7,087 nt of DNA from JBICHM01 sp043101835 (GTDB taxonomy: Bacteria > Planctomycetota > Phycisphaerae > Phycisphaerales > UBA1924), in NCBI GenBank assembly GCA_043101835.1, contig JBICHM010000178.1:1-7087 (forward strand). Direction: 5' to 3'. The position numbers were made by a program, and so were the translations under genes. Below the pieces are notes generated by a model. That model saw only the letters and a program-made list of their open reading frames with translations, had not been told where the DNA came from and made no database searches. This document shows, one piece after another, positions 1 to 6,166 of this stretch. Position 1 is the first letter of the stretch. Every line of letters starts with the position of its first letter.

Positions 1-181
1 TCTCGGCGATGATGTCGTCGATTTCGCGCGTCGTCCCTTCCTTGAAGGCGTACTCGGTGTCGCAGTACGCGCACCGAAGGTGGCACCCGGCGAGGCGCAC
101 GAAGACGCACGGGCGGCCCATCCGCGTGGACTCGCCCTGAATCGAATAGAAGACCTCGTTGATGCGCAGCGTGCCGGACAT
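1..181 (-). CDS. queE: 7-carboxy-7-deazaguanine synthase QueE, N-terminal part (cut by left window edge)
   Basis: This radical SAM enzyme converts 6-carboxy-tetrahydropterin to 7-carboxy-7-deazaguanine, the ring-contraction step on the way to preQ0 and then queuosine in tRNA or other 7-deazaguanines; it is cytosolic. Only the first 60 residues are visible. They begin MSGTLRINEVFYSIQGES, the family opening in which a SIQGEG-like stretch precedes the cluster loop; here the last residue is S18 instead of the common G. The cluster motif is CX3CX2C with Cys33, Cys37 and Cys40 (GCHLRCAYCDT), followed by T42, the position known to help bind Mg2+ and substrate in characterised QueE. The start ATG is at 181-179, in the position expected for the family. 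It lies 34 nt downstream of the TPR gene stop, so the two may share a transcript, but a -10-like TAGAAT lies 8 nt before the ATG. No Shine-Dalgarno is visible. The C-terminal two thirds are outside the window. Confidence 0.93.
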   Translation of the reverse strand, partial: MSGTLRINEVFYSIQGESTRMGRPCVFVRLAGCHLRCAYCDTEYAFKEGTTREIDDIIAE

Positions 182-189
182 CGAGGGCG

Positions 190-195
190 ATTCTA
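190..195 (-). promoter_or_regulatory. Possible -10 box for queE, leaderless spacing, inside a small inverted repeat
   Basis: On the minus strand the hexamer is TAGAAT, a 5/6 match to the TATAAT consensus, ending 8 nt before the queE ATG. Initiation about 7 nt downstream would put the mRNA start at or next to the start codon. The hexamer sits exactly in the 6-nt loop of a 5-bp inverted repeat (GGGCG at 185-189, CGCCC at 196-200). I see no convincing -35 box. Promoter activity is inferred from the motif and its position alone. Confidence 0.35.
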
Positions 196-215
196 CGCCC
201 TGCGCCGGCCCGGAC

Positions 216-1250
216 TCATTCGTCGGCGCCGCCCATGCTCGCGAGCATCCGCTGCGCCGGCTCGCTGCCCAGTCGGGCGGCCCGCTCGGCGTAGACGGTG
301 GCGGCGTCCTCGATGCCCGCGCGCTGGTGCCACAGCGCCGCTTCATACGCCGTCTCGGCGTCGTTGGGGCGTCGCTCGACGGCGCGGCCGTACAGGTCCG
401 CCGCGGCTTCCGGCCGGCGCAGCAGCCCGTAGCACAGCGCCGCCTCGTTCAGCAGCGCCGGATCGGCGACGACCTCGTCCTCCCCGAGCGCCAGCAGCAG
501 GCGGAGGGCCTGCTCCGGGTTGTTCTCGCGTCGCTCGATGCGCGCCTCGAGCAGGCGGTACACGACGCTCGCCGGCGCCAGTTCGCGCGCCTGCTCGATG
601 TGCTGGCGCGCGATGGAGGTGTTGTTCTCATCCAGGCTGATCGCCGCGAGCGTTGCCCACGCCTCGTGCAGGGCCGGGTCGAGCTGCACGGCGCGGAGCA
701 GGCTCGCCTTCGCGGCGTCGGTCTCGTTCAGCTTCCGCTGGATCTGCGCCAGGTACACCGCGTGCTTCGGGTTGCGCGGATCCAGCGACTGCGCCATCGC
801 ATAGTGCTCGAGCGACTGCTGGGGCTTGCCCGCCGCGTTCGCCACCGTCCCGGCGAAGAACCGCAGCTCCGCGGAATCGGGCCCGATGAAGACCGCCTTC
901 TCGAGCTGGTCGTACGCCTCGGTCGTCTTGCCCTCGGCCAGCAGGCTCTCGGCGTAGAGCGTCCGCAGTTCCTGGTCCTCCGGCGCCTTGGCGACCGTCG
1001 CCCCCAGCAGCACGGAGGCCTTCACGGCCTCGTCCTGATCGAGCAGCTTGCGGGCCCCCTCGAGAGCGCGCCGGACCTCATCGGCCGTGGCCTGCGCTGC
1101 CGGCGACGCGTCAGCGGGGGCCGGCGCGGGCGAGGCGCTCAGGGCGCTGATCAGCAACGCCACGACGGCGACCACGGCGAACACGCCCAGCGCCGCTCCG
1201 AGGAGCACGCGCCGACGCTTCCGGACGGTTTCTGTTTGCTCGAGCATCAT
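216..1250 (-). CDS. Membrane-anchored tetratricopeptide-repeat protein
   Basis: This 344-residue protein has a short basic N-terminus (RKRRR, 10-14), one hydrophobic segment at about residues 15-37, an Ala/Pro/Ser linker (about 38-56), and then about eight consecutive 34-residue TPR units to about residue 335. The repeats show the usual A-x-x-Y/L…A…P pattern, for example LYAESLLAEGKTTEAYDQLE and LAQIQRKLNETDAAKASLLR. The positive N-terminus and single hydrophobic helix predict an inner-membrane anchor with the TPR solenoid outside the cytoplasm. TPR solenoids bind other proteins, and no catalytic motif is visible, so a scaffold or assembly role is likely but the partner is unknown. Two ATGs occur in tandem at 1250-1248 and 1247-1245; neither has a Shine-Dalgarno. 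The gene starts 35 bp from divergent valS and is followed 34 nt later by queE, which it may precede in an operon. Some TPR proteins of similar architecture belong to envelope or cytochrome-assembly systems, but nothing here supports a specific assignment. Confidence 0.85.
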   Translation of the reverse strand: MMLEQTETVRKRRRVLLGAALGVFAVVAVVALLISALSASPAPAPADASPAAQATADEVRRALEGARKLLDQDEAVKASVLLGATVAKAPEDQELRTLYAESLLAEGKTTEAYDQLEKAVFIGPDSAELRFFAGTVANAAGKPQQSLEHYAMAQSLDPRNPKHAVYLAQIQRKLNETDAAKASLLRAVQLDPALHEAWATLAAISLDENNTSIARQHIEQARELAPASVVYRLLEARIERRENNPEQALRLLLALGEDEVVADPALLNEAALCYGLLRRPEAAADLYGRAVERRPNDAETAYEAALWHQRAGIEDAATVYAERAARLGSEPAQRMLASMGGADE

Positions 1251-1255
1251 CGATG

Positions 1256-1261
1256 AGGATA
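1256..1261 (-). promoter_or_regulatory. Possible -10 box for the TPR gene, leaderless spacing
   Basis: On the minus strand the hexamer is TATCCT, a 4/6 match to TATAAT, ending 5 nt before the first ATG at 1250. This spacing predicts a transcript beginning at about the start codon. No Shine-Dalgarno precedes either tandem ATG, which agrees with leaderless initiation. An alternative is CATAAG, read on the minus strand at 1288-1283, which would give a leader of about 25 nt. No clear -35 box is visible for either. The call rests on motif and position only. Confidence 0.25.
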
Positions 1262-1270
1262 TCGGTCCGG

Positions 1271-1276
1271 TACACT
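1271..1276 (+). promoter_or_regulatory. valS: Possible -10 box for valS, near-leaderless spacing
   Basis: TACACT matches TATAAT at 4/6 positions and ends 9 nt before the ATG at 1286, so initiation would fall 0-3 nt before the start codon. No Shine-Dalgarno lies between. The 35-bp divergent gap has no room for a T-box leader or other long regulatory RNA, so aminoacylation-dependent attenuation of valS looks unlikely here. The bases just upstream (GGTCCGG) resemble the GGACCGG stretch before the GNAT -10 box. No good -35 box is seen. Confidence 0.3.
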
Positions 1277-1285
1277 GATCGCCTT

Positions 1286-4200
1286 ATGACGACGACCGAG
1301 AAAACGCAGCACGCGGGGGCCGCCGAGCCCCTCGCCAAGGCTTACCGCCCTGAGGAGGCCGAGCCGCGGGTCCGCGCCCGCTGGGCCCAATCCAAGGCCT
1401 TCCACGCCGACCCCGAGGCCGTCACGGCGGGGGGGAAGCGCCCCTATTCGATCGTCATCCCGCCCCCGAATGTCACGGGCGCCCTGCACCTCGGCCACGC
1501 GCTGAACAACACGCTGCAGGACATCCTCATCCGCTCGCGGCGCATGCAGGGCTTCGAGGCCCTGTGGATGCCCGGCGCCGACCACGCCGGCATCGCCACG
1601 CAGACCGTCGTCGAAAAGCGCATCCTCGCCCCGCAGGGCAGGAAGCGCACCGACTACGCGCGCGATGAGTTCATCGCCCTCGTCCAGGAGTGGAAGGACG
1701 AGTACGAGGAGCGCATCAAGGGCCAGTTGCTCGCGATGGGCTGCTCCTGCGACTTCGACCGCTGGCGCTTCACCATGGACGAGGTGTGCGCCGCCGCCGT
1801 GCGCGAGGCGTTCTTCCGCCTCTTCAAGGCAGGCCTCATCTACCGCGGCAAGCGCCTTGTCAACTGGGACCCCGTCACCCAGACCGCGCTTGCCGACGAC
1901 GAGGTCGAGATGGAGGAGGTCGAAGGCAATTTCTACTACCTCCGCTACCCGCTCGTGCATGAAGCCGCGCCGGGCAACCACGACCCCGTCACCTGGGGTG
2001 AACTCGCGACGCGCAACTACCCCGGCGCCGAGCGGCACCCGGAAGACCAGCAGGCCTGGATCACCGTCGCGACGACGCGCCCCGAGACCTACCTCGGTGA
2101 CACCGCCGTCGCCGTGAACCCGCGCGACCCGCGCGCCAAGCCGCTCAAGGGCTTCAAGTGCGAACTGCCATTGGTGGGGCGCATCATCCCGATCCTCGAA
2201 GACGACTATGTCGTCCTGCCCGATCCGAACTCGAGCGACAACAAGGCGAAGTTCGCGACCGGCTTCCTGAAGGTGACGCCCGCGCACGATCCCAACGACT
2301 GGGAGCTCGGGCGCAGGCACGATCTGCCGGTCATCAATGTGATGGCGCCCGACGCCTCCATCAGCGACCAGCACGGCTGGGAGGATGTCGGCGATGCGCA
2401 CCTGTTCGTCGGGAAGAGCCGCGAGGATGCGCGCAAACTGGTGGTCGAGGAGTTCCGCGCCCGCAGCGTCGCCGAGGGGGGCGAGAGCCTGCTGGAGGAC
2501 ATCAAGTCCCATGTGCACAGTGTCGGGCACTCGTACCGCTCGCACGCCGCGATCGAGCCGTACCTGAGCGACCAGTGGTATGTGCGCGTCAGCGACGACC
2601 GCCTCGTCGGCGCCGCGCAGCGCGCGCTGCCGAAGCGGGACCGCTCGACGAGCACCTACCCGCCGAATCCGAAGACGCCCGGCGACGGCGAGCTCCGCAT
2701 CGTGCCCGACCGCTACGCGAAGATGTACGAGGCATGGCACGACAACCTGCGCGACTGGTGCATCAGCCGCCAGCTGTGGTGGGGGCACCGGATACCGGTG
2801 TGGAGCAGCGTCGAACGCGCGATCGATCGGCTCGATCCCGACACGTTCGCGGCCTTCGCCGAGCAGCTCATGGGCTATGCGCGCGACGGGCGCCTCGCGA
2901 TCCAGCACCGTGGCGAGATCGTGCCGCTGGCCTCGTTCGAGCGCGAGGACGAATCGCTCGCTGCCGGCTTCTTCTGTGTATGCGACCCCGAGGGGCGCGA
3001 CGCCGAGGTGGTCGCGTTCCTCGAACGCCACGGGTACGAGCGCGACCCCGATGTCCTCGACACCTGGTTCTCGAGCGCGCTCTGGCCCCTCTCGACCATG
3101 GGCTGGCCCGAGCCGGCCGGCGACACCGGCGGCCTGCTCGAGGCCTTCAACCCGACGAGCGTGCTCTCGACGGCGCGTGAGATCCTCACGCTCTGGGTCT
3201 CGCGCATGGTGATGTTCAACCGCTTCTTCACCGAGGACGACGCCGACCCCGCGCGGCGCGGGCGCCTGCCCTTCGGCGATGTCTACATCCACGCCGTCGT
3301 GCAGGACGGCGAGGGCAAGCGCATGAGCAAGTCCGCCGGCAACGGCGTCGATCCGCTCGACATCATCGAGACCCACGGCGCCGACGCCATGCGCTACACC
3401 CTCTGCCAGATGACCACGCAGACGCAGGATGTGCGCATGCCCGTCGAGCGCGACGAGGCCACCGGACGCAACACCAGCCCGAAGTTCGACCTCGGCAAGC
3501 GCTTCTGCAACAAGCTCTGGAACGCCTCGCGCTTCACCATGATGATGCTCGCCGAGAGCGAAGCGGGCGCCGCCGACCGCGGCCTCGCCATGATCGACCG
3601 CTGGATGCTCAGCCGCCTCGCCGACGCCACCGCCACCATCAACCGCGCGCTCGAGACCTACCAGTTCAGCGCCTACGCCGACGCCGTCTACGACCTCCTT
3701 TGGCGCGATTTCTGCGACTGGTACCTCGAAGGCGTCAAGCCGACCGTCAAGGGCAACACCGCGCAGCAGCGCGTGCTCCGCGCGAGCCTCGACGCCATCC
3801 TGCGCCTGCTCCACCCGGTGTGCCCCTTCGTCACCGAGTCGATCTACGAGGCGCTCGCGACCGGCCCCGAGGTCGGCGCTGTGGAGGGCCTTGCCCTCGG
3901 CGCCATCGACCACCCCAGCGGTCTGCTCTGCCGCGCGCCGTGGCCGGAGGTGGATGCCTCCCTCCGTGACGAGGCGCTCGAAGCGGAGTTCGAGCGTCTG
4001 CGTTCGCTGATCACGCAGATCCGCGATGTGCGCGCCCAGCAGGGCGTGGCGCCGCGCATGCGCATCACGCTGCACGCGCCGAAGTCACTCGTCGCGCGCA
4101 TCGGCGCCGCGGGCGGCCTCGTCGAGACGATGGCCGGCCTCGAAGCCGTTAGCAACGACGAGCCCGAAGGTCTGAGCACACCCTTTCCGTTCGAGGGCGC

Positions 4201-4435
4201 CGAGCTGCGCCTGAGCGGCATCGCGGGCGAAGCCGGCGGCGAGGGCGAGAAGCAGCGACTCGCCAAGCAGATCGAGGAGCTTACGCAGTCGCTCAGCGTG
4301 CTCGACAAGCGCCTCGCCAACCCCGGCTACACCGAGAAGGCGCCAGCGCATCTCGTCCAGCAGCCGCGCGACCAGCGCGACGGACGTGCGAAGGAGCTCG
4401 AGACGGCCAAGGCCGCGCTCGGGCGCCTGGGCTGA
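1286..4435 (+). CDS. valS: Valine--tRNA ligase (valyl-tRNA synthetase, class I)
   Basis: This enzyme charges tRNA-Val with valine and hydrolyses mischarged Thr-tRNA-Val. Landmarks, numbered from the ATG at 1286: the HIGH motif is H68-L-G-H71 in GALHLGHALN; the editing (CP1) domain contains TTRPETYLGDTAVAV from T263; CISRQLWWGHRIPVW lies at 492-506; DVLDTWFSS at 589-597; and the KMSKS motif appears as RMSKS at 679-683. An anticodon-binding domain follows, with PVCPFVTESIYEAL near its end, then a C-terminal charged coiled-coil arm (about 983-1049) containing NPGYTEKAP, typical of ValS. At 1049 residues it is longer than the usual 880-950, largely through an extra stretch at 507-588 and an insertion just before the editing motif. 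An in-frame ATG at 1253 would add 11 residues, but it lies only 3 nt beyond the divergent TPR start; 1286 gives the more usual MTTTEK opening. Downstream genes follow closely in what looks like one operon. Confidence 0.97.
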   Translation: MTTTEKTQHAGAAEPLAKAYRPEEAEPRVRARWAQSKAFHADPEAVTAGGKRPYSIVIPPPNVTGALHLGHALNNTLQDILIRSRRMQGFEALWMPGADHAGIATQTVVEKRILAPQGRKRTDYARDEFIALVQEWKDEYEERIKGQLLAMGCSCDFDRWRFTMDEVCAAAVREAFFRLFKAGLIYRGKRLVNWDPVTQTALADDEVEMEEVEGNFYYLRYPLVHEAAPGNHDPVTWGELATRNYPGAERHPEDQQAWITVATTRPETYLGDTAVAVNPRDPRAKPLKGFKCELPLVGRIIPILEDDYVVLPDPNSSDNKAKFATGFLKVTPAHDPNDWELGRRHDLPVINVMAPDASISDQHGWEDVGDAHLFVGKSREDARKLVVEEFRARSVAEGGESLLEDIKSHVHSVGHSYRSHAAIEPYLSDQWYVRVSDDRLVGAAQRALPKRDRSTSTYPPNPKTPGDGELRIVPDRYAKMYEAWHDNLRDWCISRQLWWGHRIPVWSSVERAIDRLDPDTFAAFAEQLMGYARDGRLAIQHRGEIVPLASFEREDESLAAGFFCVCDPEGRDAEVVAFLERHGYERDPDVLDTWFSSALWPLSTMGWPEPAGDTGGLLEAFNPTSVLSTAREILTLWVSRMVMFNRFFTEDDADPARRGRLPFGDVYIHAVVQDGEGKRMSKSAGNGVDPLDIIETHGADAMRYTLCQMTTQTQDVRMPVERDEATGRNTSPKFDLGKRFCNKLWNASRFTMMMLAESEAGAADRGLAMIDRWMLSRLADATATINRALETYQFSAYADAVYDLLWRDFCDWYLEGVKPTVKGNTAQQRVLRASLDAILRLLHPVCPFVTESIYEALATGPEVGAVEGLALGAIDHPSGLLCRAPWPEVDASLRDEALEAEFERLRSLITQIRDVRAQQGVAPRMRITLHAPKSLVARIGAAGGLVETMAGLEAVSNDEPEGLSTPFPFEGAELRLSGIAGEAGGEGEKQRLAKQIEELTQSLSVLDKRLANPGYTEKAPAHLVQQPRDQRDGRAKELETAKAALGRLG

Positions 4436-4440
4436 CGCGC

Positions 4441-5487
4441 ATGACGGTCTTGGGCCGAACGGTTCTTGCGCTTGCAGTGGCTCTCATCGCTGGGTGCGCG
4501 GCGCCCGCGCCCCGCGCAGAGGCGCCCCTCGACGGGGCGTCCGCCGATCCGGGCGCGGGCGCGGTGCTCGATGTCGAGGCGTGGACCTTCGGCGCCGCCG
4601 AGGGACAAATCATCCGGACGCGCCACTACCGGCTCTACACCACTGAGCGCGACCCCGTGCTGCTGTCGCGCATGCCCGGCTTCCTCGAGGCGGCGCTGGC
4701 GCACTATCGCGGCGCGATCGTCGCGCTGCCCGCGCCGCCGATCCGCCTCGACACCTACCTCATGGACAACCGAGCGCAGTGGCGCGTACTCTCGCGCCGG
4801 CTGTCGCCCGAACTGGCCGAGCAGTACGACAACATCCCGCGAGGCGGCTATGCCTCCGGGGGTGTCGGCGTCTTCTACGACCTCGGCGTCTACGACACCA
4901 TGGCGATCGCCGCCCACGAGGGCTGGCACCAGTACATGCAGCGCACCTTTCGGGAGCCGCTGCCCGTCTGGCTCGACGAGGGCCTCGCCTCCTACATGGA
5001 GGGCCACCGCTGGGCGGGGGGAACGCCGGTCTTTCTCGCGTGGGCGAATGTCGAACGATTCGACCGCCTGCGCGCCGATGTGAGCGCGGGGGTCACCGTG
5101 CCGCTCGACCGATTGCTCGACATGCGCCCCGCCGATGAGCTCGGCTCCACCACGGGCTCGGCGCTCACCTACTACGCACAGGTGTGGGCGCTCGTGCACT
5201 TCCTGCGCGAGGGCGAGGGCGGACGCTATCGCGACGGGCTGCGCGACCTCGTCGCCGACGCCGCGGAGGGGCGACTCTCACGCCGCCTGCTCCTGCGACT
5301 CGGCTCCGAAGGCGCCGACCGTCGTTCGATGCGCATCGGCCCATCCGTCTTCCATGCCTATTTCGGGGACGATCTCGACGCGATCGGGCGCGAGTACGAC
5401 GCGTTCCTGCGCGAGATCGTCGTCCCCGGCGCGCGTGATGCGATCGTCACCGGTCGGTCGCCCCTCGCCATGGGGGAGGCGCCGTGA
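4441..5487 (+). CDS. Putative lipoprotein with HEXXH zinc metalloprotease motif (DUF1570-like)
   Basis: This 348-residue protein starts with a lipoprotein signal: hydrophobic residues 8-17 and the lipobox I16-A-G-C19, so it should be exported, acylated at Cys19 and membrane-attached. The catalytic-looking segment is AAHEGWHQ with H159-E-x-x-H163, followed by WLDEGLASYMEG, whose E180 lies 16 residues past the second His. This is the gluzincin arrangement: two His and a downstream Glu bind zinc, and E160 is the general base. The HEGxHQ…WLxEGxA pattern resembles the DUF1570/peptidase MA-like proteins common in Planctomycetota; that assignment is from memory of the motif. The substrate is unknown, and proteolytic activity is inferred. 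It starts 5 nt after the valS stop without a clear Shine-Dalgarno, suggesting translational coupling, and its stop overlaps the next start by 4 nt. Confidence 0.86.
   Translation: MTVLGRTVLALAVALIAGCAAPAPRAEAPLDGASADPGAGAVLDVEAWTFGAAEGQIIRTRHYRLYTTERDPVLLSRMPGFLEAALAHYRGAIVALPAPPIRLDTYLMDNRAQWRVLSRRLSPELAEQYDNIPRGGYASGGVGVFYDLGVYDTMAIAAHEGWHQYMQRTFREPLPVWLDEGLASYMEGHRWAGGTPVFLAWANVERFDRLRADVSAGVTVPLDRLLDMRPADELGSTTGSALTYYAQVWALVHFLREGEGGRYRDGLRDLVADAAEGRLSRRLLLRLGSEGADRRSMRIGPSVFHAYFGDDLDAIGREYDAFLREIVVPGARDAIVTGRSPLAMGEAP
5475..5479 (+). promoter_or_regulatory. Ribosome binding site deciding the GTG start of the phosphoesterase
   Basis: GGAGG, within a longer GGGGGAGG run at 5472-5479, lies 4 nt before the GTG at 5484. 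It sits inside the last codons of the protease gene. It supports the GTG over later starts and shows that this gene is set up for coupled translation through the GTGA overlap. Confidence 0.7.
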
Positions 5488-6047
5488 GCGCGCGCCGTGG
5501 CCTGCAACTCCCGGAGCCGATCGACCTGCCCGGCGAGCGCCTGGGGCTGCTCTCAGATTCCCACGAAGATGCGCTCGAGACGCAACTCGCGGTGCGGGCC
5601 CTGTGCACGCGCGGAGCCGACGTGCTGCTGCACCTTGGCGATGTGTGCGCTCGCGAGGTCATCGACGAACTCGCCGGCGCCCATCGCGACGGCGAGCGCA
5701 TCCCGGCGCGCCTCGTCTTCGGGAACATGGACTTCGACACCGACGATGACGCCCGCTACGCCGCGCACCTGGGCGTCGCCTGCGACCACCCGATCGGCGT
5801 CTACCGAATGGCCGGCACACGCCTCGTTGCACACCACGGGCACTTCGCCGGCGTCGAGGAGGGGGCGATCGAGTCGGGGTCCGACTACTACCTCCACGGC
5901 CACACGCACCGGCTTCGCGACGAGCGGGTCGGGGCCACCCGGGTGATCAATCCCGGGGCCCTCCACCGGGCGAAGCGCCACACCTGCGCCCTGCTGACTC
6001 CGGCGACCGGCGCCCTCGAGATCATCGACCTCCGGGCCGGGGACTGA
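5484..6047 (+). CDS. YfcE/MJ0936-like metallophosphoesterase
   Basis: This 187-residue protein is a small calcineurin-like phosphoesterase (Metallophos_2 type), a two-metal hydrolase acting on phosphodiester or phosphomonoester substrates in the cytosol. All family motifs are present in order: SDSH with D25 and H27; HLGD with D53; GNMD with N81 and D83; HHGH with H118-G-H120; and GHTH at 139-142. NPGAL (156-160) replaces the common NPGS. Its length is typical for the family. There is no signal peptide. The GTG start at 5484 is backed by a GGAGG 4 nt upstream and gives a 4-nt GTGA overlap with the preceding protease gene, so the two are almost certainly co-expressed. The physiological substrate cannot be read from the sequence; YfcE-type enzymes act on generic phosphodiesters in vitro. 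No terminator with a T-run follows the stop. Confidence 0.92.
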   Translation: MSARRGLQLPEPIDLPGERLGLLSDSHEDALETQLAVRALCTRGADVLLHLGDVCAREVIDELAGAHRDGERIPARLVFGNMDFDTDDDARYAAHLGVACDHPIGVYRMAGTRLVAHHGHFAGVEEGAIESGSDYYLHGHTHRLRDERVGATRVINPGALHRAKRHTCALLTPATGALEIIDLRAGD

Positions 6048-6049
6048 CC

Positions 6050-6059
6050 GGACCGGTCC
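6050..6059. repeat. 10-bp perfect palindrome next to the GNAT -10 box
   Basis: GGACCGGTCC is its own reverse complement and ends 2 nt before the TATACT hexamer at 6062. Such a position could serve as a small operator, but a 10-bp GC-rich palindrome can also arise by chance. Confidence 0.4.
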
Positions 6060-6061
6060 CC

Positions 6062-6067
6062 TATACT
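6062..6067 (+). promoter_or_regulatory. Probable -10 box of the GNAT gene promoter
   Basis: TATACT matches TATAAT at 5/6 positions and stands out in GC-rich surroundings, 15 nt after the phosphoesterase stop. Initiation near 6074 would give a leader of about 93 nt before the GTG at 6167. No good -35 hexamer sits 16-18 nt upstream; a 10-bp palindrome occupies the spacer. The gap to the previous gene and this box suggest the acetyltransferase gene is at least partly transcribed on its own. Confidence 0.5.
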
Positions 6068-6074
6068 CTCCCGT

Positions 6075-6105
6075 CGCGCGGCGGCCGTTTTCGGACGCCG
6101 TCGCG
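6075..6105 (+). promoter_or_regulatory. Stem-loop at the predicted 5' end of the GNAT mRNA
   Basis: CGCG (6075-6078) pairs with CGCG (6102-6105). After one bulged T (6101), CGGCG (6079-6083) pairs with CGCCG (6096-6100). After one G-A mismatch, CCG (6085-6087) pairs with CGG (6092-6094), closing a TTTT loop. This makes 12 base pairs starting almost exactly where the -10 box predicts transcription to begin. A smaller 5-bp hairpin (CTCGA 6114-6118, TCGAG 6123-6127) follows. A 5'-terminal hairpin often protects mRNA from decay; no T-run follows, so it is not an intrinsic terminator. The role is inferred. Confidence 0.45.
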
Positions 6106-6156
6106 CTTCCCGCCTCGACCGATCGAGTCGCGCCCGAGATCCCCACCCGGGTCTCC

Positions 6157-6161
6157 GGAGG
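6157..6161 (+). promoter_or_regulatory. Ribosome binding site deciding the GTG start of the GNAT gene
   Basis: GGAGG lies 5 nt before the GTG at 6167, the ideal spacing. It supports the GTG over the next in-frame ATG at 6284, which would cut into the first part of the acetyltransferase domain. Confidence 0.75.
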
Positions 6162-6166
6162 TCCCC

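Noticed and set aside
159..1256. A 365-codon plus-strand open frame opposite the TPR gene
   Set aside because: It is an antisense shadow, Arg/Leu-rich without domains. The minus-strand reading gives regular 34-residue TPR units and a membrane anchor.
1253..1285. Alternative valS start at the upstream in-frame ATG
   Set aside because: It would add 11 residues of no family resemblance, sits only 3 nt from the divergent TPR start codon, and would leave no room for a promoter; 1286 fits the -10-like box.
1251..1285. T-box or other leader RNA controlling valS
   Set aside because: Only 35 bp precede the start codon, and the upstream DNA is the coding region of the divergent gene. No terminator/antiterminator pair or T-box sequence is present.
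1247..4075. A 942-codon open frame on the minus strand, fully opposite valS
   Set aside because: It is the antisense shadow of a strongly G/C-third-position-biased gene, in which stop codons are rare on the opposite strand. Its composition (Arg/Ala/Val/Gly/His-rich, no family motifs) is not protein-like, while valS on the plus strand has every expected motif.
4327..5199. A 290-codon minus-strand open frame opposite the lipoprotein gene
   Set aside because: It is an antisense shadow lacking recognisable motifs. The plus frame has a lipobox and the HEXXH…E zinc motif.
6039..6061. Inverted repeat GGGGAC…GTCCCC around the phosphoesterase stop as a terminator
   Set aside because: The stem is only 6 bp with an 11-nt loop and is followed by a -10-like box and C/T-mixed sequence, with no T-run. 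It is better explained as part of the promoter region.
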